Shown: positions 11,980-22,193 of the stretch, piece by piece
Numbering within the stretch: the first letter of the stretch is position 1
Layout of the letters: each line of letters starts with the position of its first letter
Source: Desulfurivibrio dismutans
Lineage (GTDB): Bacteria; Desulfobacterota; Desulfobulbia; Desulfobulbales; Desulfurivibrionaceae
Direction of reading: 5' to 3'
DNA: 64,000 nt
Assembly (NCBI RefSeq): GCF_029210385.1
Contig: NZ_JARGDQ010000001.1
Location: forward strand, 398,982-462,981
Notes under the pieces: generated by a model
What the model was told of the DNA's origin: nothing
The model's input: only the letters and a program-made list of their open reading frames with translations
The model's database searches: none
Translations under genes and position numbers: made by a program

Positions 11980-14961
11980 ATGATCTTCAGCAAAACCGGT
12001 TCCATCGGCAAGAATCTCGCCTTACTGGTGCTGGCGGCCGTCCTGCCGGCCCTGGCTATTCTGCTGTACACTGGCTTTGAGCAGCGGCGCAATTCCATCG
12101 AAAACGCCACCCATGATGTCCTGATGCTGGCCGCCGGCATGGCCGAGGTCCAAAAGGACCTGGCCAACGCAGCCCGGCAAATCCTCTCCACCCTCTCGCT
12201 GCTGCCGGACATCCGGCAGGTCAATCTGGAGATGAGCAATGAAATTCTGACCGCCGTGCTGGCGCAAAACCCGGATTTCCAAAACATCACCTTAACCGAT
12301 TTGGACGGTGAGGTGCTGGTTTCCGGCGGCGCCTTCTCCCCGGCCAACCTGGCCGATCGCAAACATTTCCGAGAAGCCCTGGCCCGCCAGGGTTTTGCCG
12401 TGGGGGAATTCATTATTTCCCGAGTCGGTTCCACCACCCCGGCCTTTGCCTTTGCCCACCCGGTTTTGGGTTTGGACGATGGGCCGGTGGCGGTACTCAC
12501 CGCTGCCATTTCCTTAAATCGCTTTGCCCGTTTCCACAATTCCTCCTCTCTGCCGGCCGGGTCTTTTGTGGCCATTACCGATCATCAGGGGCTTCGCCTG
12601 TTTTTCCATCCGCCCCGGGAGGAGACCAATCCCGTGGGGCAGCCCATTGCCAGGGACTCCTGGGAGATCGCCCGGGGCTCCACCGAGTCGGGAATCTTTA
12701 TGGGCGAAGGATCCGACGGTATCCGCCGGATCTTCGCCTTTAATCCCGTGCAACTGACCGAAGTAGAGTCCCCCTACGCCTACGTCTGGGCGGGGATTCC
12801 GGAAGAGCATATCCTGCAGCCGGCCAACGCGGTGCTGCTCCGCAATCTGCTGCTGCTGGGGCTGGCTGCCGCCATGTCGCTGAGCGTGGCCTGGCTGCTG
12901 GGCCGGCAAAAGCTGGTCTTGCCCATTACCAGCCTGGTCAATCTCAGCCGTGAGTTTGCCGCCGGCCGGTTGGGCACCCGGCTGGACAAGTCCGACCTGC
13001 CCGCTGAAATCGAAACCCTGACCCAGGCCTTTCATGACATGGCTGCCGGGCTGGCGGCCGGCCAGCAGGTGTTGCGGGACAACGAAGCCCGTTTCCGCCT
13101 GCTGATGAACAGCCTGGATGCGGTGGTTTACGTGGCCGACATGGAAACCTACGAAATCCTGTTTATCAATGAAACCGGCAAGCGGCAGTTTGGTGAGGTA
13201 ACCGGCAAGCTGTGCTGGCAAAGCCTGCACAAGGGTCAGGACGGACCCTGTTCATTCTGCACCAACAAATTTTTGCTGGATGAACAGGGCCAGCCTACCG
13301 GCACTTATGCCTGGGAAATGGAAAACACCATCACCGGCCAATGGCTCTATCTGCGGGACCGGGCCATCACCTGGGTGGACGGCCGCATCGTGCGCCTGGA
13401 GGTGGCCACCGATATCACCTCGCGCAAACAGGCGGAAAGCCGGCTGGCGACAGAAAGCGAGCGACTGGCGGTGACCCTGAAAAGTATCGGCGACGGGGTG
13501 ATCACCACCGATACCGAAAGCCTGGTGACCATGGTTAATCCGGTGGCGGAAAAACTAACCGGCTGGCGGGCCGAAGAGGCAGCCGGGAGGCCGCTGGCGG
13601 AGGTTTTTGCGCTGGTCGATGAAGCCACCGGTGAGCCCGGCCGGAATCCGGTGGCCCAGGTGCTGGCCTCGGGGCGGATCGTCGGCCTGGAGCAGCAGGC
13701 GACTTTGCGCACCAAAGATGGGCGGGAACTAAGAATCGCCGACAGCGCCGCCCCCATCAAAGACCAGGAGGGAGCCATCATCGGCGTGGTGCTGGTGTTT
13801 CGGGATATCACCGAGCAGCTTCGCACCGAGCAGGAGCTGATGAAGGTTAAAAAACTTGAATCCATCGGGGTGCTGGCCGGCGGCCTGGCCCACGATTTCA
13901 ACAACATCCTTACCGCCATCCTGGGCAACATCCAGCTTGCGCTGTATGACTCCCAGTTGTCGACAGAATCAAAGGGGCTGCTGCAGGAGGCGGTCAAGGC
14001 CTCGCTGCGGGCCCGGCAACTGACCCAACAGTTACTCACCTTCGCCAAAGGCGGGGAACCCATCCGGGAAGCGGCCTCGTTGGCCGAGGTGATCCGCGAC
14101 TCCGCCGACTTTGTGCTGCGCGGCAGCAAAACGGCCTGCCGTTATGCCATTCCCGAAGATCTATGGCTGGTGGATATCGACAAAGGCCAGATCAGCCAGG
14201 TGGTGCAGAACCTGATCTTAAACGCCAGCCAGGCCATGCCCGACGGCGGCATCATCGAGGTGACCTGCGAAAACCTGACCACCGGCCAGGCGGCGGCCGT
14301 GGCCCTGCCCAGTCAGGGTGATTATGTGAAGATGAGTGTCATGGACCGGGGGGTGGGGATTCCCGTCAACGTCATCGAACGGATTTTTGATCCCTATTAT
14401 ACAACCAAACAGTTGGGCAACGGTTTGGGGCTGGCCATCTGCCATTCCATCGTCAGCAAGCACGATGGCCGGATTACGGTGCATTCCACCCCTGGATACG
14501 GCACTACTTTCGAGGTCTATCTACCGGTGGCCGTAGAGTCGGGGGCAACCGGCGAGGAAACCGAGCCCTGGTCTGGCGGCGCCAAAAAGGCCCGGGTGCT
14601 GGTGATGGATGATGAAGATCTGATCCGTCAGGTCGGCCACATCGTGCTGACCAGAATGGGGTATGAGGTGGAGTTGGCGGCGGACGGTACGGAGGCGGTG
14701 ACCAGGTACCGCGAAGCCATGGAGCAAGGCAGGCCTTTTGCGCTGGTGATCATGGACCTGACCGTTCCCGGCGGTATGGGAGGGGCGGAGGCGGTGAAGG
14801 AAATTCTCACTCTGGAGCCGGCGGCCAAGGTGGTGGTGGTCAGCGGTTATTCCCACGACCCGGTCATGGCCAATTACGCCGATTACGGCTTCAGCGCCGC
14901 CCTGGCCAAGCCCTTCGATCTGAAGGAGTTTGCCCGGGTGCTCAACAAACTTTTGCCGTGA
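11980..14961 (+). CDS. Hybrid sensor histidine kinase (Cache-HAMP-PAS-PAS-HK-REC)
   Basis: The product has 993 residues. TM1 is at about 13-30, then comes a periplasmic Cache sensor (35-280, with 'ADRKHFREALARQGFAVGEFI'). TM2 lies at about 285-306 and a HAMP domain at 307-360. PAS1 spans about 366-485 and contains a Cys pair 'GPCSFCTN'; PAS2 spans about 490-615. The dimerisation domain has phospho-acceptor His638 ('GGLAHDFNNILTAILGN'), followed by an ATPase domain with 'NLILNASQAM' and 'GNGLGLAICHSI'. A C-terminal receiver (from about 870) has phospho-acceptor Asp926 ('LVIMDLTVPGGMGG') and Lys in 'ALAKPFD'. It follows the NorQ/NorD genes by 36 bases. The Cys pair could bind metal or sense redox, but that is speculation. 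Confidence 0.95.
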   Translation: MIFSKTGSIGKNLALLVLAAVLPALAILLYTGFEQRRNSIENATHDVLMLAAGMAEVQKDLANAARQILSTLSLLPDIRQVNLEMSNEILTAVLAQNPDFQNITLTDLDGEVLVSGGAFSPANLADRKHFREALARQGFAVGEFIISRVGSTTPAFAFAHPVLGLDDGPVAVLTAAISLNRFARFHNSSSLPAGSFVAITDHQGLRLFFHPPREETNPVGQPIARDSWEIARGSTESGIFMGEGSDGIRRIFAFNPVQLTEVESPYAYVWAGIPEEHILQPANAVLLRNLLLLGLAAAMSLSVAWLLGRQKLVLPITSLVNLSREFAAGRLGTRLDKSDLPAEIETLTQAFHDMAAGLAAGQQVLRDNEARFRLLMNSLDAVVYVADMETYEILFINETGKRQFGEVTGKLCWQSLHKGQDGPCSFCTNKFLLDEQGQPTGTYAWEMENTITGQWLYLRDRAITWVDGRIVRLEVATDITSRKQAESRLATESERLAVTLKSIGDGVITTDTESLVTMVNPVAEKLTGWRAEEAAGRPLAEVFALVDEATGEPGRNPVAQVLASGRIVGLEQQATLRTKDGRELRIADSAAPIKDQEGAIIGVVLVFRDITEQLRTEQELMKVKKLESIGVLAGGLAHDFNNILTAILGNIQLALYDSQLSTESKGLLQEAVKASLRARQLTQQLLTFAKGGEPIREAASLAEVIRDSADFVLRGSKTACRYAIPEDLWLVDIDKGQISQVVQNLILNASQAMPDGGIIEVTCENLTTGQAAAVALPSQGDYVKMSVMDRGVGIPVNVIERIFDPYYTTKQLGNGLGLAICHSIVSKHDGRITVHSTPGYGTTFEVYLPVAVESGATGEETEPWSGGAKKARVLVMDDEDLIRQVGHIVLTRMGYEVELAADGTEAVTRYREAMEQGRPFALVIMDLTVPGGMGGAEAVKEILTLEPAAKVVVVSGYSHDPVMANYADYGFSAALAKPFDLKEFARVLNKLLP

Positions 14962-14992
14962 AGGGGGATACTTTTTTATTCCCAATTTTTTC

Positions 14993-15019
14993 TTGACAGT
15001 TCCTTCCTGACTTAATAAT
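14993..15019 (+). promoter_or_regulatory. Candidate promoter of the exported-protein operon
   Basis: The 269-base gap between the kinase and the next start contains a consensus TTGACA at 14993-14998. AATAAT (15014-15019) follows after 15 bases, slightly short spacing. The remaining 200 bases before the gene form a leader with no clear terminator or riboswitch. Confidence 0.45.
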
Positions 15020-15230
15020 GAAGTTCTTATCGCGTTTAAGCAGAGGGGGAGCGGCGCGGCATATTCCTGTCTAATATTCTTGTTCTCACGGTACCTTGTC
15101 CGGTTTCTTAATCGTACCTTTCCCCGTCTGACTTGTCTTGTCCGGCTTGTCTCGTTTTGTCGGCAACGAGACACGTTTTCATTGGATGCTTGTAGCTGGC
15201 CAGGGTCTGGACGGGCCGAAGGGTGATGTG

Positions 15231-17963
15231 ATGAAAACAAGTTTTACCATGACAAGAAGAAAGTCGAAAAAAACCGGCTTCGGCCGGCTTTTGATGGTGT
15301 TGGCGATGGGCCTGTTTTGCACCTTGTGGGGTGGAGGGGGTTCACCGGTCCAGGCGTCGAGCGAGACCGGGATTGCCTGGCTGCTGGAGCAGCAGCAGGA
15401 TGATGGTCGCATTGCTGCCGCCGATGAAGTCATCGCTCACCACGCCACCTTTGAATCATTTCTCACTCTTCATCTGCTGGGGCATGACTCCGGCTCCGCG
15501 TTCCAGGAAGCTCTTCAATATCTGGTGTCAGACGCCTCCAGCGAGCTTTCATTTCTGGTTAGACGGCTAAAGGCAGCCGCGCTGCAGAGAGAAAACGTCG
15601 ATGGTTTGCTGAGTGAACTAGCCCGGTACCAGAATCCTGACGGGGGCTTCAGTTCACGACCGGGCTGGGGAAGTAGTCTACTTGACACCATTGAGGCATT
15701 GGAGGCCCTTAGCGTGGCAGGCATGCGGGAAGCTGCGGTGGTGCAACCGGCCCTCAACTATCTGCTTCAGCGCCAACACGCCGACGGCAGCTTTTCCATC
15801 ACCCCGTCCAGCCCGTCTTCTGTATACCTTACCTCTCGAACGCTGCTTGTGCTGCAAAGTCAGCTTTTTGATTACAACCTTTCCGGTCCGCTGCAAGGGG
15901 GTGCGGATTTTCTCCTGCAACAACACCAGGCCGGCATCTTGTGGGGAGAACCATGGGAAAGCGCCCAGGCGCTGCTGGCCTTGATCCCCGCCGTCACCGA
16001 TGCGACTCGCTATGACGATTCGGTTGCCGCCTTGCGCGAGCGTCAGAATGCATCCGGTTCATGGGATGGCAGCGTTTACGCCACCGCTTTAGGTCTGCGG
16101 GCAATCTATTTGGCGGAGCAACGGGAAGCGCCGGTCGTTGAACCGGAAACGGGAAGCATTACAGGCAGGGTTCAGGATGCGGCGACCGGCCTGCCTTTGG
16201 CCGGCGGGCGTGTCACTTTGCCGGACACGGACTTTGAGGCTTTGATCCGCGACAATGGCGGCTTTGAGTTGGGCGAGCTGCCTCCGGGAGAGCACACGGT
16301 TGAGTTCGGTTATGCCGGTTATGATTCGGTTTTCCGCCAAGTGCGGGTGGAAGCCGGCAGACATCTGGATATGGGCATCGTTTTGCTTCACCCGTTGCTC
16401 GATTCCGGGTTGTTGCGGGGTGTTGTAACCGATGGCGTCAGTGGCGCCCTGGTGCCCGGTGCCTTGGTGGCGGCGGTGGGTGAGGAACAGATCTCGACCA
16501 TGACCGGCGCCGATGGCGGTTATCAATTGGAACTTAGGGTGGGGGAAGTATCGATTACGGTCACCGCCGATGGCTATGAACCGGTAACCGTCAATGCAAC
16601 GGTGGTTGCCGGGGCGGTTCTCAACTTCTCACCGGCCTTGCTGCCGGCAGGCACAGAACCCGAAAGCACCCTGACTCTTCGGGGCAGGGTGCTGGATTCC
16701 TTTGATGGGACTCCGATTGCCGGCGCCCTGGTCACCTCACCCGGGCCGGTCGAGACTCTCACCGGCAACGATGGCGCATTTCTGCTTGAGGAGCTTGTCC
16801 CGGCGGAACTCATCCTTGCAATCCAGGCGGATGGATATCTGGGCGTATCCCTCTCGCTGCTGGCGGACCAAGGCGGCTTGTTTGATCTTGGGGGCTTGCG
16901 CCTGGCCCGGATAGAGCTTCCCGAAACCAGCACCATTCGCGGGACGGTACACGCGGCCGACAGTGGCGAACCGATTGCCGGCGCGCTGTTGACGGTTGCC
17001 GGTGAATCGGCCGAAAGCGACGATGCGGGACGCTTTGTGATCGAAGGCATCAAGAGCCTGAATTTCGAACTGGCTGCCGCCGCGCCCGGTTACCATGCAA
17101 GGCGTTACGCGGTGGAATTTGCCGAACACGGTCGCGCCGAGTTGGCCGTGGTATTGCAACCGGCATCATACGGCGGGATAGCCATCACCTCCCTGACCGC
17201 CGAACGCCCGGCATACCCGGCTTACAGTCAGGTTCTCCTGAATGCCGCCCTGGAAAGCAGGGCCGACAGCGAACGTTTGGTACGGCTGCACCTGCGGGTG
17301 ATGGATTCCCAAGGCGGTCTGATTGATGAGTTTGGAGTGACGCCCGAGGCGGCGGGTGGACTTGCTGCCTTCAGCCTTGCCCCCGGAACGGTCAGGGAGG
17401 CGGCGATCAGTTGGTATAACCGGCACTACCCGCCGGATACCTATACGGTCTGGCTCCAGGTTCATGATGCCGCCTCCGCGGAACTGCTGGCCGAGCGGAC
17501 TGCCCGGGTAGTGGTGGAAGAGACCAGGTGGCTGGAATATGTGCGACTGGCCGCCGACCCTCACCAGGCCAATCAGGGAGCATCCGAAGCGGTGCGGATT
17601 CTGCTCTCGCTGCGCAACCGGTCCAATGTTTCGTTGACGCCGAGCGTTACCTACGAGTGGCGCGATCCCGAAGGGATGCTCCTGCATGCCGATACCGCCG
17701 TGGTGGAGATCGATCCCCGGACGATCTCCGCCACCCTGCCCCTCGCCTCCCTGGAATGGAATTTTGCCCGGGCTGGCAGTTACCCCTTCAAGCTTATCGG
17801 TATTGAAGGGGTCGAGGCAGCGACCATGGAGGCAGGCACGGTGGAAGTGGCGCCGGATATCCGCATCGAACCCCGGCAGAATCTGGAACCGGAGCAAGTT
17901 CTGCCCCAAGGCGATCAGCGGCTGCGCATGAGGATTCGAATCGAGGGGGGGCAAGCGCCATGA
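15231..17963 (+). CDS. Exported protein: alpha/alpha-toroid repeats plus four carboxypeptidase-regulatory-like domains
   Basis: The product has 910 residues. A basic, hydrophobic N-terminus with 'PVQASSE' cleavage-like end is a Sec signal peptide. Residues ~45-300 carry prenyltransferase/terpene-cyclase type repeats ('YQNPDGGFSS', 'RQHADGSFSIT', 'RQNASGSWDGSVYATALGL'), the fold also used by complement-like thioester domains. Four beta-sandwich units of the carboxypeptidase regulatory type follow at about 308, 393, 480 and 566 ('GRVQDAATGLPLAGGRVTL' and relatives). The C-terminal 260 residues resemble CARDB-like adhesion modules. No catalytic residues are evident, so a structural or binding role at the cell surface is likely. 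ATG at 15231 follows GAAGGG. Its stop overlaps the next start (ATGA), so it is coupled. Confidence 0.85.
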   Translation: MKTSFTMTRRKSKKTGFGRLLMVLAMGLFCTLWGGGGSPVQASSETGIAWLLEQQQDDGRIAAADEVIAHHATFESFLTLHLLGHDSGSAFQEALQYLVSDASSELSFLVRRLKAAALQRENVDGLLSELARYQNPDGGFSSRPGWGSSLLDTIEALEALSVAGMREAAVVQPALNYLLQRQHADGSFSITPSSPSSVYLTSRTLLVLQSQLFDYNLSGPLQGGADFLLQQHQAGILWGEPWESAQALLALIPAVTDATRYDDSVAALRERQNASGSWDGSVYATALGLRAIYLAEQREAPVVEPETGSITGRVQDAATGLPLAGGRVTLPDTDFEALIRDNGGFELGELPPGEHTVEFGYAGYDSVFRQVRVEAGRHLDMGIVLLHPLLDSGLLRGVVTDGVSGALVPGALVAAVGEEQISTMTGADGGYQLELRVGEVSITVTADGYEPVTVNATVVAGAVLNFSPALLPAGTEPESTLTLRGRVLDSFDGTPIAGALVTSPGPVETLTGNDGAFLLEELVPAELILAIQADGYLGVSLSLLADQGGLFDLGGLRLARIELPETSTIRGTVHAADSGEPIAGALLTVAGESAESDDAGRFVIEGIKSLNFELAAAAPGYHARRYAVEFAEHGRAELAVVLQPASYGGIAITSLTAERPAYPAYSQVLLNAALESRADSERLVRLHLRVMDSQGGLIDEFGVTPEAAGGLAAFSLAPGTVREAAISWYNRHYPPDTYTVWLQVHDAASAELLAERTARVVVEETRWLEYVRLAADPHQANQGASEAVRILLSLRNRSNVSLTPSVTYEWRDPEGMLLHADTAVVEIDPRTISATLPLASLEWNFARAGSYPFKLIGIEGVEAATMEAGTVEVAPDIRIEPRQNLEPEQVLPQGDQRLRMRIRIEGGQAP

Positions 17964-20900
17964 GGACGAAATTAATCGCGCAAGGTCTCAGGTTGCTGGC
18001 GGTGACGCTTTGTTGTTGGCTGGCGCTGTTCAACAACGCCCAGGCGCAGGAGCGTGAGTTGAAGGATACCTCGGGTACCGAGTTTATCTTCTCTTTTCTG
18101 TTCAACTATACTGGTGGCAGCACCTTGAATCTGTTTATCGCCTCCCGGGAAGATACCCAGGGTACCGTTGAAATTCCGGGGCTCGGATTCTTTACCTATT
18201 TCACCGTTGAGGCCGGCCAGGTGACGACGGTCACGGTTCCCGGCAATGCCCAGAATTTGCCCAGTAACCAGGTGTCCAACCTTGGTGTGCGGGTGGCGGC
18301 CGACGCCCCGGTCCATGTTTACGGACTAAACCGCCGGCAATATACCACCGATGCCTTTCTGGGACTTCCGACCCATGGACTGGACATGGATTACCTGGTG
18401 ATGAGCTATTTCGGGGCGATGGGATCGCAGTTTGCGGTGATCGGAGTTGAAGACAATACCGAGGTGACCATCGTTCCGGCCGCATCCGTGCCCGGTCGCC
18501 CGGCGGGGGAACCGTTCACCATCACCTTAAACCGTCTGCAGACCTTTCGGCTCAGGGGTAGTGCCGACCTTACCGGAACCTCCATTGCCGCCAGCGCACC
18601 GGTGGCGGTAATGGGCGGTGAGGAGTGCGCCAATGTGCCCCGGGGAGTATACGCCTGCGATCACATTGTCGACATGATGCCCCCGCTTACGGCCTGGGGA
18701 AAATCCTTCCTCACCTATCCCCTGGCAACCCGGCTGCGGGGTGATCTCTTCCGGGTTCTGGCCTCTCAAGATGGAACCGAGGTAAGGATCGACGGCGAGC
18801 CGGTTGCTACCCTCAATGCCGGGGGCTATTATGACCAGATACTGACCGCGCCGGCCCGGGTCGAGGCCAACGCTCCAATGCTGCTGGCTCAATATTCGGT
18901 GGGGCAGAGTTATGACCGGGTGCCCTCCGACCCTTTTATGATGCTGGTGCCGCCCAGCGAGCAGTTTCTTGACCACTATGTTTTTGCCACTCCCACCAGT
19001 GGTTTCAATAATTTCGTCAATATTGTGATCCCGACGCCGGCCGTCGAAACCCTGCTGCTGGATGGCGAACCCCTGGACCCGGAGCTGTTTCATCCCATCG
19101 GCGACAGCGGCTTCAGCGGCGCTCAGGTGCCGCTTCAGGCCGGTTCCCATGCCATCGCAGCGGGACAGCCCTTCGGCATCTATGTTTACGGGTTTGCTTC
19201 CTATGATTCTTACGGCTATGCCGGCGGCGGGGCGATGGAAGTGATCAACCCCATTCACGGCGACTATCGTAATGTACGTGTTATCAGCACCATCGCCACC
19301 GGCGGAATCGATCTGGAAGCGGACTCTTTCCTGCTGCCGCCGGAGCGGATCGAACAGCACCCAGACCGCCTCGAGATCGAATGGAATTTCCCGCAATTTG
19401 CCATCGGCCAGGTGCAGGATCTCGACTTCGATCTTACCCTGCGCGATGCCGTGCCCGGAGAGCAGCGCCTGGTAAGTCACAGCCTGGAGCTTATCTACGA
19501 GGATCTCAACGGCAACGAGCATCGCCGCACGCTGGGGGAACAGCTGGTGACCGTGCTGCCGTCGGTTTACCGTCTTGATCTGGCCCTGGACAAAGCGGTT
19601 TATACCTTGGGCGAATCCGCGCTTGTTCAGCCCGGCATCACCAATATGGGCGCGGTTGACGGTATGGTGGCGCTGACGCTTGAGGTTCGGGATGGAACCG
19701 GTAATTTTGTCGCGCTGCTGCCCGGCAGTGAAGCGCTGGCCGTCGGCGCCGGGCAGCGGGTTGATCCGGCCCCGGAGCTGTTCGACACCACCGGGATTTA
19801 CACCGGTGATTACCAGGTTTACGCCCGGGTGCTGGATCAGTACGGACAGCTTGAGCTCTCCGCCGTGGCCGACTTCCGGGTGGATCAGCCCGCCGGCGTC
19901 GGGCTGACGGCGGCGGTAGCCACCGACCGGGATACCTATGAGCCGCAGCAGTCGGTGACGATCAGCGGCCGATTGCGCAATACCGCCGTCGGCGCCCAGA
20001 TCGAAGGCCATACCGTAACGGTTGCCGTGTACGAGCCCGGCGGCGGGGAGTTGTGGCGGGATGAAAATCCGTTGTCCACCCTGGCTGCCGGCGGCCATCA
20101 GGAGTTGGCGTGGTCCATGCCCTTGGGCGCGGCGTCTCCGGGCGGCTACCAGGTTGTACTAACCGCCCATGACGTCGGAGGCGCCTTGCGGGCCCTGGCC
20201 GAAACCGGGTTCCAGGTACTCTCCACCGCCGAGACCGGCGCCGGCCTGAGCGGCCGGTTGTTTGCCGCCCCCAACCCCGTGTATCGCTTCGAGCCGCTCC
20301 TGCTTTCCGCCCAAGTGGCTAATTACGGCAACGCAGCCCTCATGGGTCTACCGGTCACCCTTACCCTGGTTGATCCCGCCGCTCAGCAAGAGTTGGCGGG
20401 CTGGAGTGAAACTATCAACCTGGAACAAGGAGCCGGTCACGGCTTCTCGGCTGACTGGAACGCAGAAGTGGCCGCCGACACGGTACTACTGGCCGTGCTG
20501 CGGGCGGAAATTGGCGGTGAGATCCGCACCCTGGCCAGCGCTCCGGTGCGGGTCGAGGACAAATTCCTCTCCACTCCGAATATTGGCGAACGCGGGCGGG
20601 TGCTGGTGTTGCTGGACGATGTTTCCCCCAGTGAGTGCCGGGGGGTGACGGCCCTCAATCTGCATCTCGAGACGTCCCAGCCCCTGGCCGGCGGAGAAGT
20701 GGTGCGGGTGGAACTTCTCGATGAAAACGGCCGGCTGCTGGATGTGGAAACCGCGATGGCGGACGAGCTTCTGCCCATGGACCTCAGCCCCGGCAGCGGC
20801 GCCAACCTGGTGCTGCGGGAGATCTCCACCCACGGCGTGGCCGTCGAAATCAGGGCCCCGGAAGGCGGCACGTTCACGGAAGGTTCCCATCGGTTGGTCG

Positions 20901-22165
20901 CCACCCTGTATCAGCAAGACCGGACCCATTCACTGGATTCCGGTCTCCTGCCGGCCGGCTGCGCCGATCTACCGCAGCCCGGCACCGCGTTCGGTGATTT
21001 TATTTTAACCGATGCCGATATCCACGGGGACGGATCAAGCCGACAACGCCGTGCCTTCCTGGAAGAACTGCTCACGGCCCATGGCTGGTCCCATACGGTG
21101 GTTACCGATGGTTCCGCTTTCGCCCGGGAGCTGCGCCAGGGCGGCTACAGCGCCTTCCTGCTGCTCTCCTCCCGCGTCAAGCTGGACAACCAGGTAAGCC
21201 GCGAGTTGCGGGAGGCGATTTTTGCCGGCCGGGGTCTGGTCATGGCCGGTATCCATGATCAACGCAATCATCACCTGCTGGCCGCCTCCGGAGTCGAGGT
21301 GGTGGGGGTTCATTCCCATGCCGACGGGATTGTTTCGCTGCCTTCCGTACCTTTGGCGGTGCCTGATCTGGCCTTCGTCCAAGAGGAATTGCCGCAGGCC
21401 CTGCGCCTGGCTGGAGCGGTCCCGCTGGCCGAGTATCTCATTGACCGGGGTCGGCCCGGTGATCGCACGTCAGTGGCCTGGCATGAGTATGGTCAGGGGC
21501 TGGCCGTGACCGCCGGTTTTGACCTTCTGAGCCAGGCCCATGCCGCTGGGGCGGAGAGTGGTTTTGCCGAGCTGCTTCCGCAGGCCTTGACGCACGTTCA
21601 TCCCGAGCCGGCCATCAACCGGGCCGGCATGGCGGTGCCGGTGTACTGGCGGCTCGACAACCGGGGTAAAGCCGTCGCTGTCCGGCTGCACCTCGAGGTT
21701 GCCGGCGGGAGGATCGTCGATCCCGGCCAGGGTAACCCGGCGGGCTATCAATGCCTCTCCTTTGACCTGGATCTGCCCGCCGACGGCTCGGCCGAGGTCG
21801 GATTCTGGTGGCAACTGCCGGACGAGCCGCAGTCTGCCGTGGTCACCGCCCGGATCGAGTTGCGTGACGGTGGCTGGTGGGAGGAGTACGGCATCACCAG
21901 CCATGTCTTCCCGGTGGAACCCCTGCCGACCTTCGAGGAGCTGCGCACGGTGCTCATCTGGCTGGCTGCCCGGGATCGCGACTATGGCCGGGTTCTGCGT
22001 GAAGTTGAGCAGGCCGAAGGCTTTCACGGCCGGGGGCGGCCCGAACAGGCCGTCTTCCATCTGCTCAAAGCCGCTGAAATCCTGGGGGGCATGGATGGGG
22101 AGCAGGCGGAGGAGGTCCGCGACTCCATGGCCTGGCTGATTGTTCGTATTGCCAAAGAGATATGA
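17960..22165 (+). CDS. Exported IgGFc-binding-like / CARDB-like surface protein
   Basis: The product has 1401 residues with a clear signal peptide (cleavage near 'NNAQAQE', residue ~30). Residues ~35-430 resemble the IgGFc-binding-protein N-terminal domain: 'VHVYGLNRRQYTTDAFLGLPTHGLDMDYLV', 'APVAVMGGEECANVP', 'CDHIVDMMPPLTAWGKSFL'. Residues ~520-950 form repeated Ig-like CARDB-type modules ('YEPQQSVTISGRLRNTAVG', 'FEPLLLSAQVANYGNAALMG'). A Rossmann-like segment of glutamine-amidotransferase shape follows from about 1019 to 1130 ('FLEELLTAHGWSHTVVTDGS... FLLLSSRVKLDNQV'), then another Ig-like module and a helical tail. It looks like a large cell-surface adhesin or scaffold. It overlaps the previous gene by four bases and lies 28 bases before the next, so it belongs to a three-gene operon. 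Confidence 0.85.
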   Translation: MRTKLIAQGLRLLAVTLCCWLALFNNAQAQERELKDTSGTEFIFSFLFNYTGGSTLNLFIASREDTQGTVEIPGLGFFTYFTVEAGQVTTVTVPGNAQNLPSNQVSNLGVRVAADAPVHVYGLNRRQYTTDAFLGLPTHGLDMDYLVMSYFGAMGSQFAVIGVEDNTEVTIVPAASVPGRPAGEPFTITLNRLQTFRLRGSADLTGTSIAASAPVAVMGGEECANVPRGVYACDHIVDMMPPLTAWGKSFLTYPLATRLRGDLFRVLASQDGTEVRIDGEPVATLNAGGYYDQILTAPARVEANAPMLLAQYSVGQSYDRVPSDPFMMLVPPSEQFLDHYVFATPTSGFNNFVNIVIPTPAVETLLLDGEPLDPELFHPIGDSGFSGAQVPLQAGSHAIAAGQPFGIYVYGFASYDSYGYAGGGAMEVINPIHGDYRNVRVISTIATGGIDLEADSFLLPPERIEQHPDRLEIEWNFPQFAIGQVQDLDFDLTLRDAVPGEQRLVSHSLELIYEDLNGNEHRRTLGEQLVTVLPSVYRLDLALDKAVYTLGESALVQPGITNMGAVDGMVALTLEVRDGTGNFVALLPGSEALAVGAGQRVDPAPELFDTTGIYTGDYQVYARVLDQYGQLELSAVADFRVDQPAGVGLTAAVATDRDTYEPQQSVTISGRLRNTAVGAQIEGHTVTVAVYEPGGGELWRDENPLSTLAAGGHQELAWSMPLGAASPGGYQVVLTAHDVGGALRALAETGFQVLSTAETGAGLSGRLFAAPNPVYRFEPLLLSAQVANYGNAALMGLPVTLTLVDPAAQQELAGWSETINLEQGAGHGFSADWNAEVAADTVLLAVLRAEIGGEIRTLASAPVRVEDKFLSTPNIGERGRVLVLLDDVSPSECRGVTALNLHLETSQPLAGGEVVRVELLDENGRLLDVETAMADELLPMDLSPGSGANLVLREISTHGVAVEIRAPEGGTFTEGSHRLVATLYQQDRTHSLDSGLLPAGCADLPQPGTAFGDFILTDADIHGDGSSRQRRAFLEELLTAHGWSHTVVTDGSAFARELRQGGYSAFLLLSSRVKLDNQVSRELREAIFAGRGLVMAGIHDQRNHHLLAASGVEVVGVHSHADGIVSLPSVPLAVPDLAFVQEELPQALRLAGAVPLAEYLIDRGRPGDRTSVAWHEYGQGLAVTAGFDLLSQAHAAGAESGFAELLPQALTHVHPEPAINRAGMAVPVYWRLDNRGKAVAVRLHLEVAGGRIVDPGQGNPAGYQCLSFDLDLPADGSAEVGFWWQLPDEPQSAVVTARIELRDGGWWEEYGITSHVFPVEPLPTFEELRTVLIWLAARDRDYGRVLREVEQAEGFHGRGRPEQAVFHLLKAAEILGGMDGEQAEEVRDSMAWLIVRIAKEI

Positions 22166-22193
22166 TGCAAATAACCGTGAAGGAGCGATACCC

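Noticed and set aside
18527..20098. A 523-codon open frame on the minus strand inside the IgGFc-like gene
   Set aside because: It is a GC-skew shadow of the plus-strand gene, without signal peptide, domain or ribosome site.
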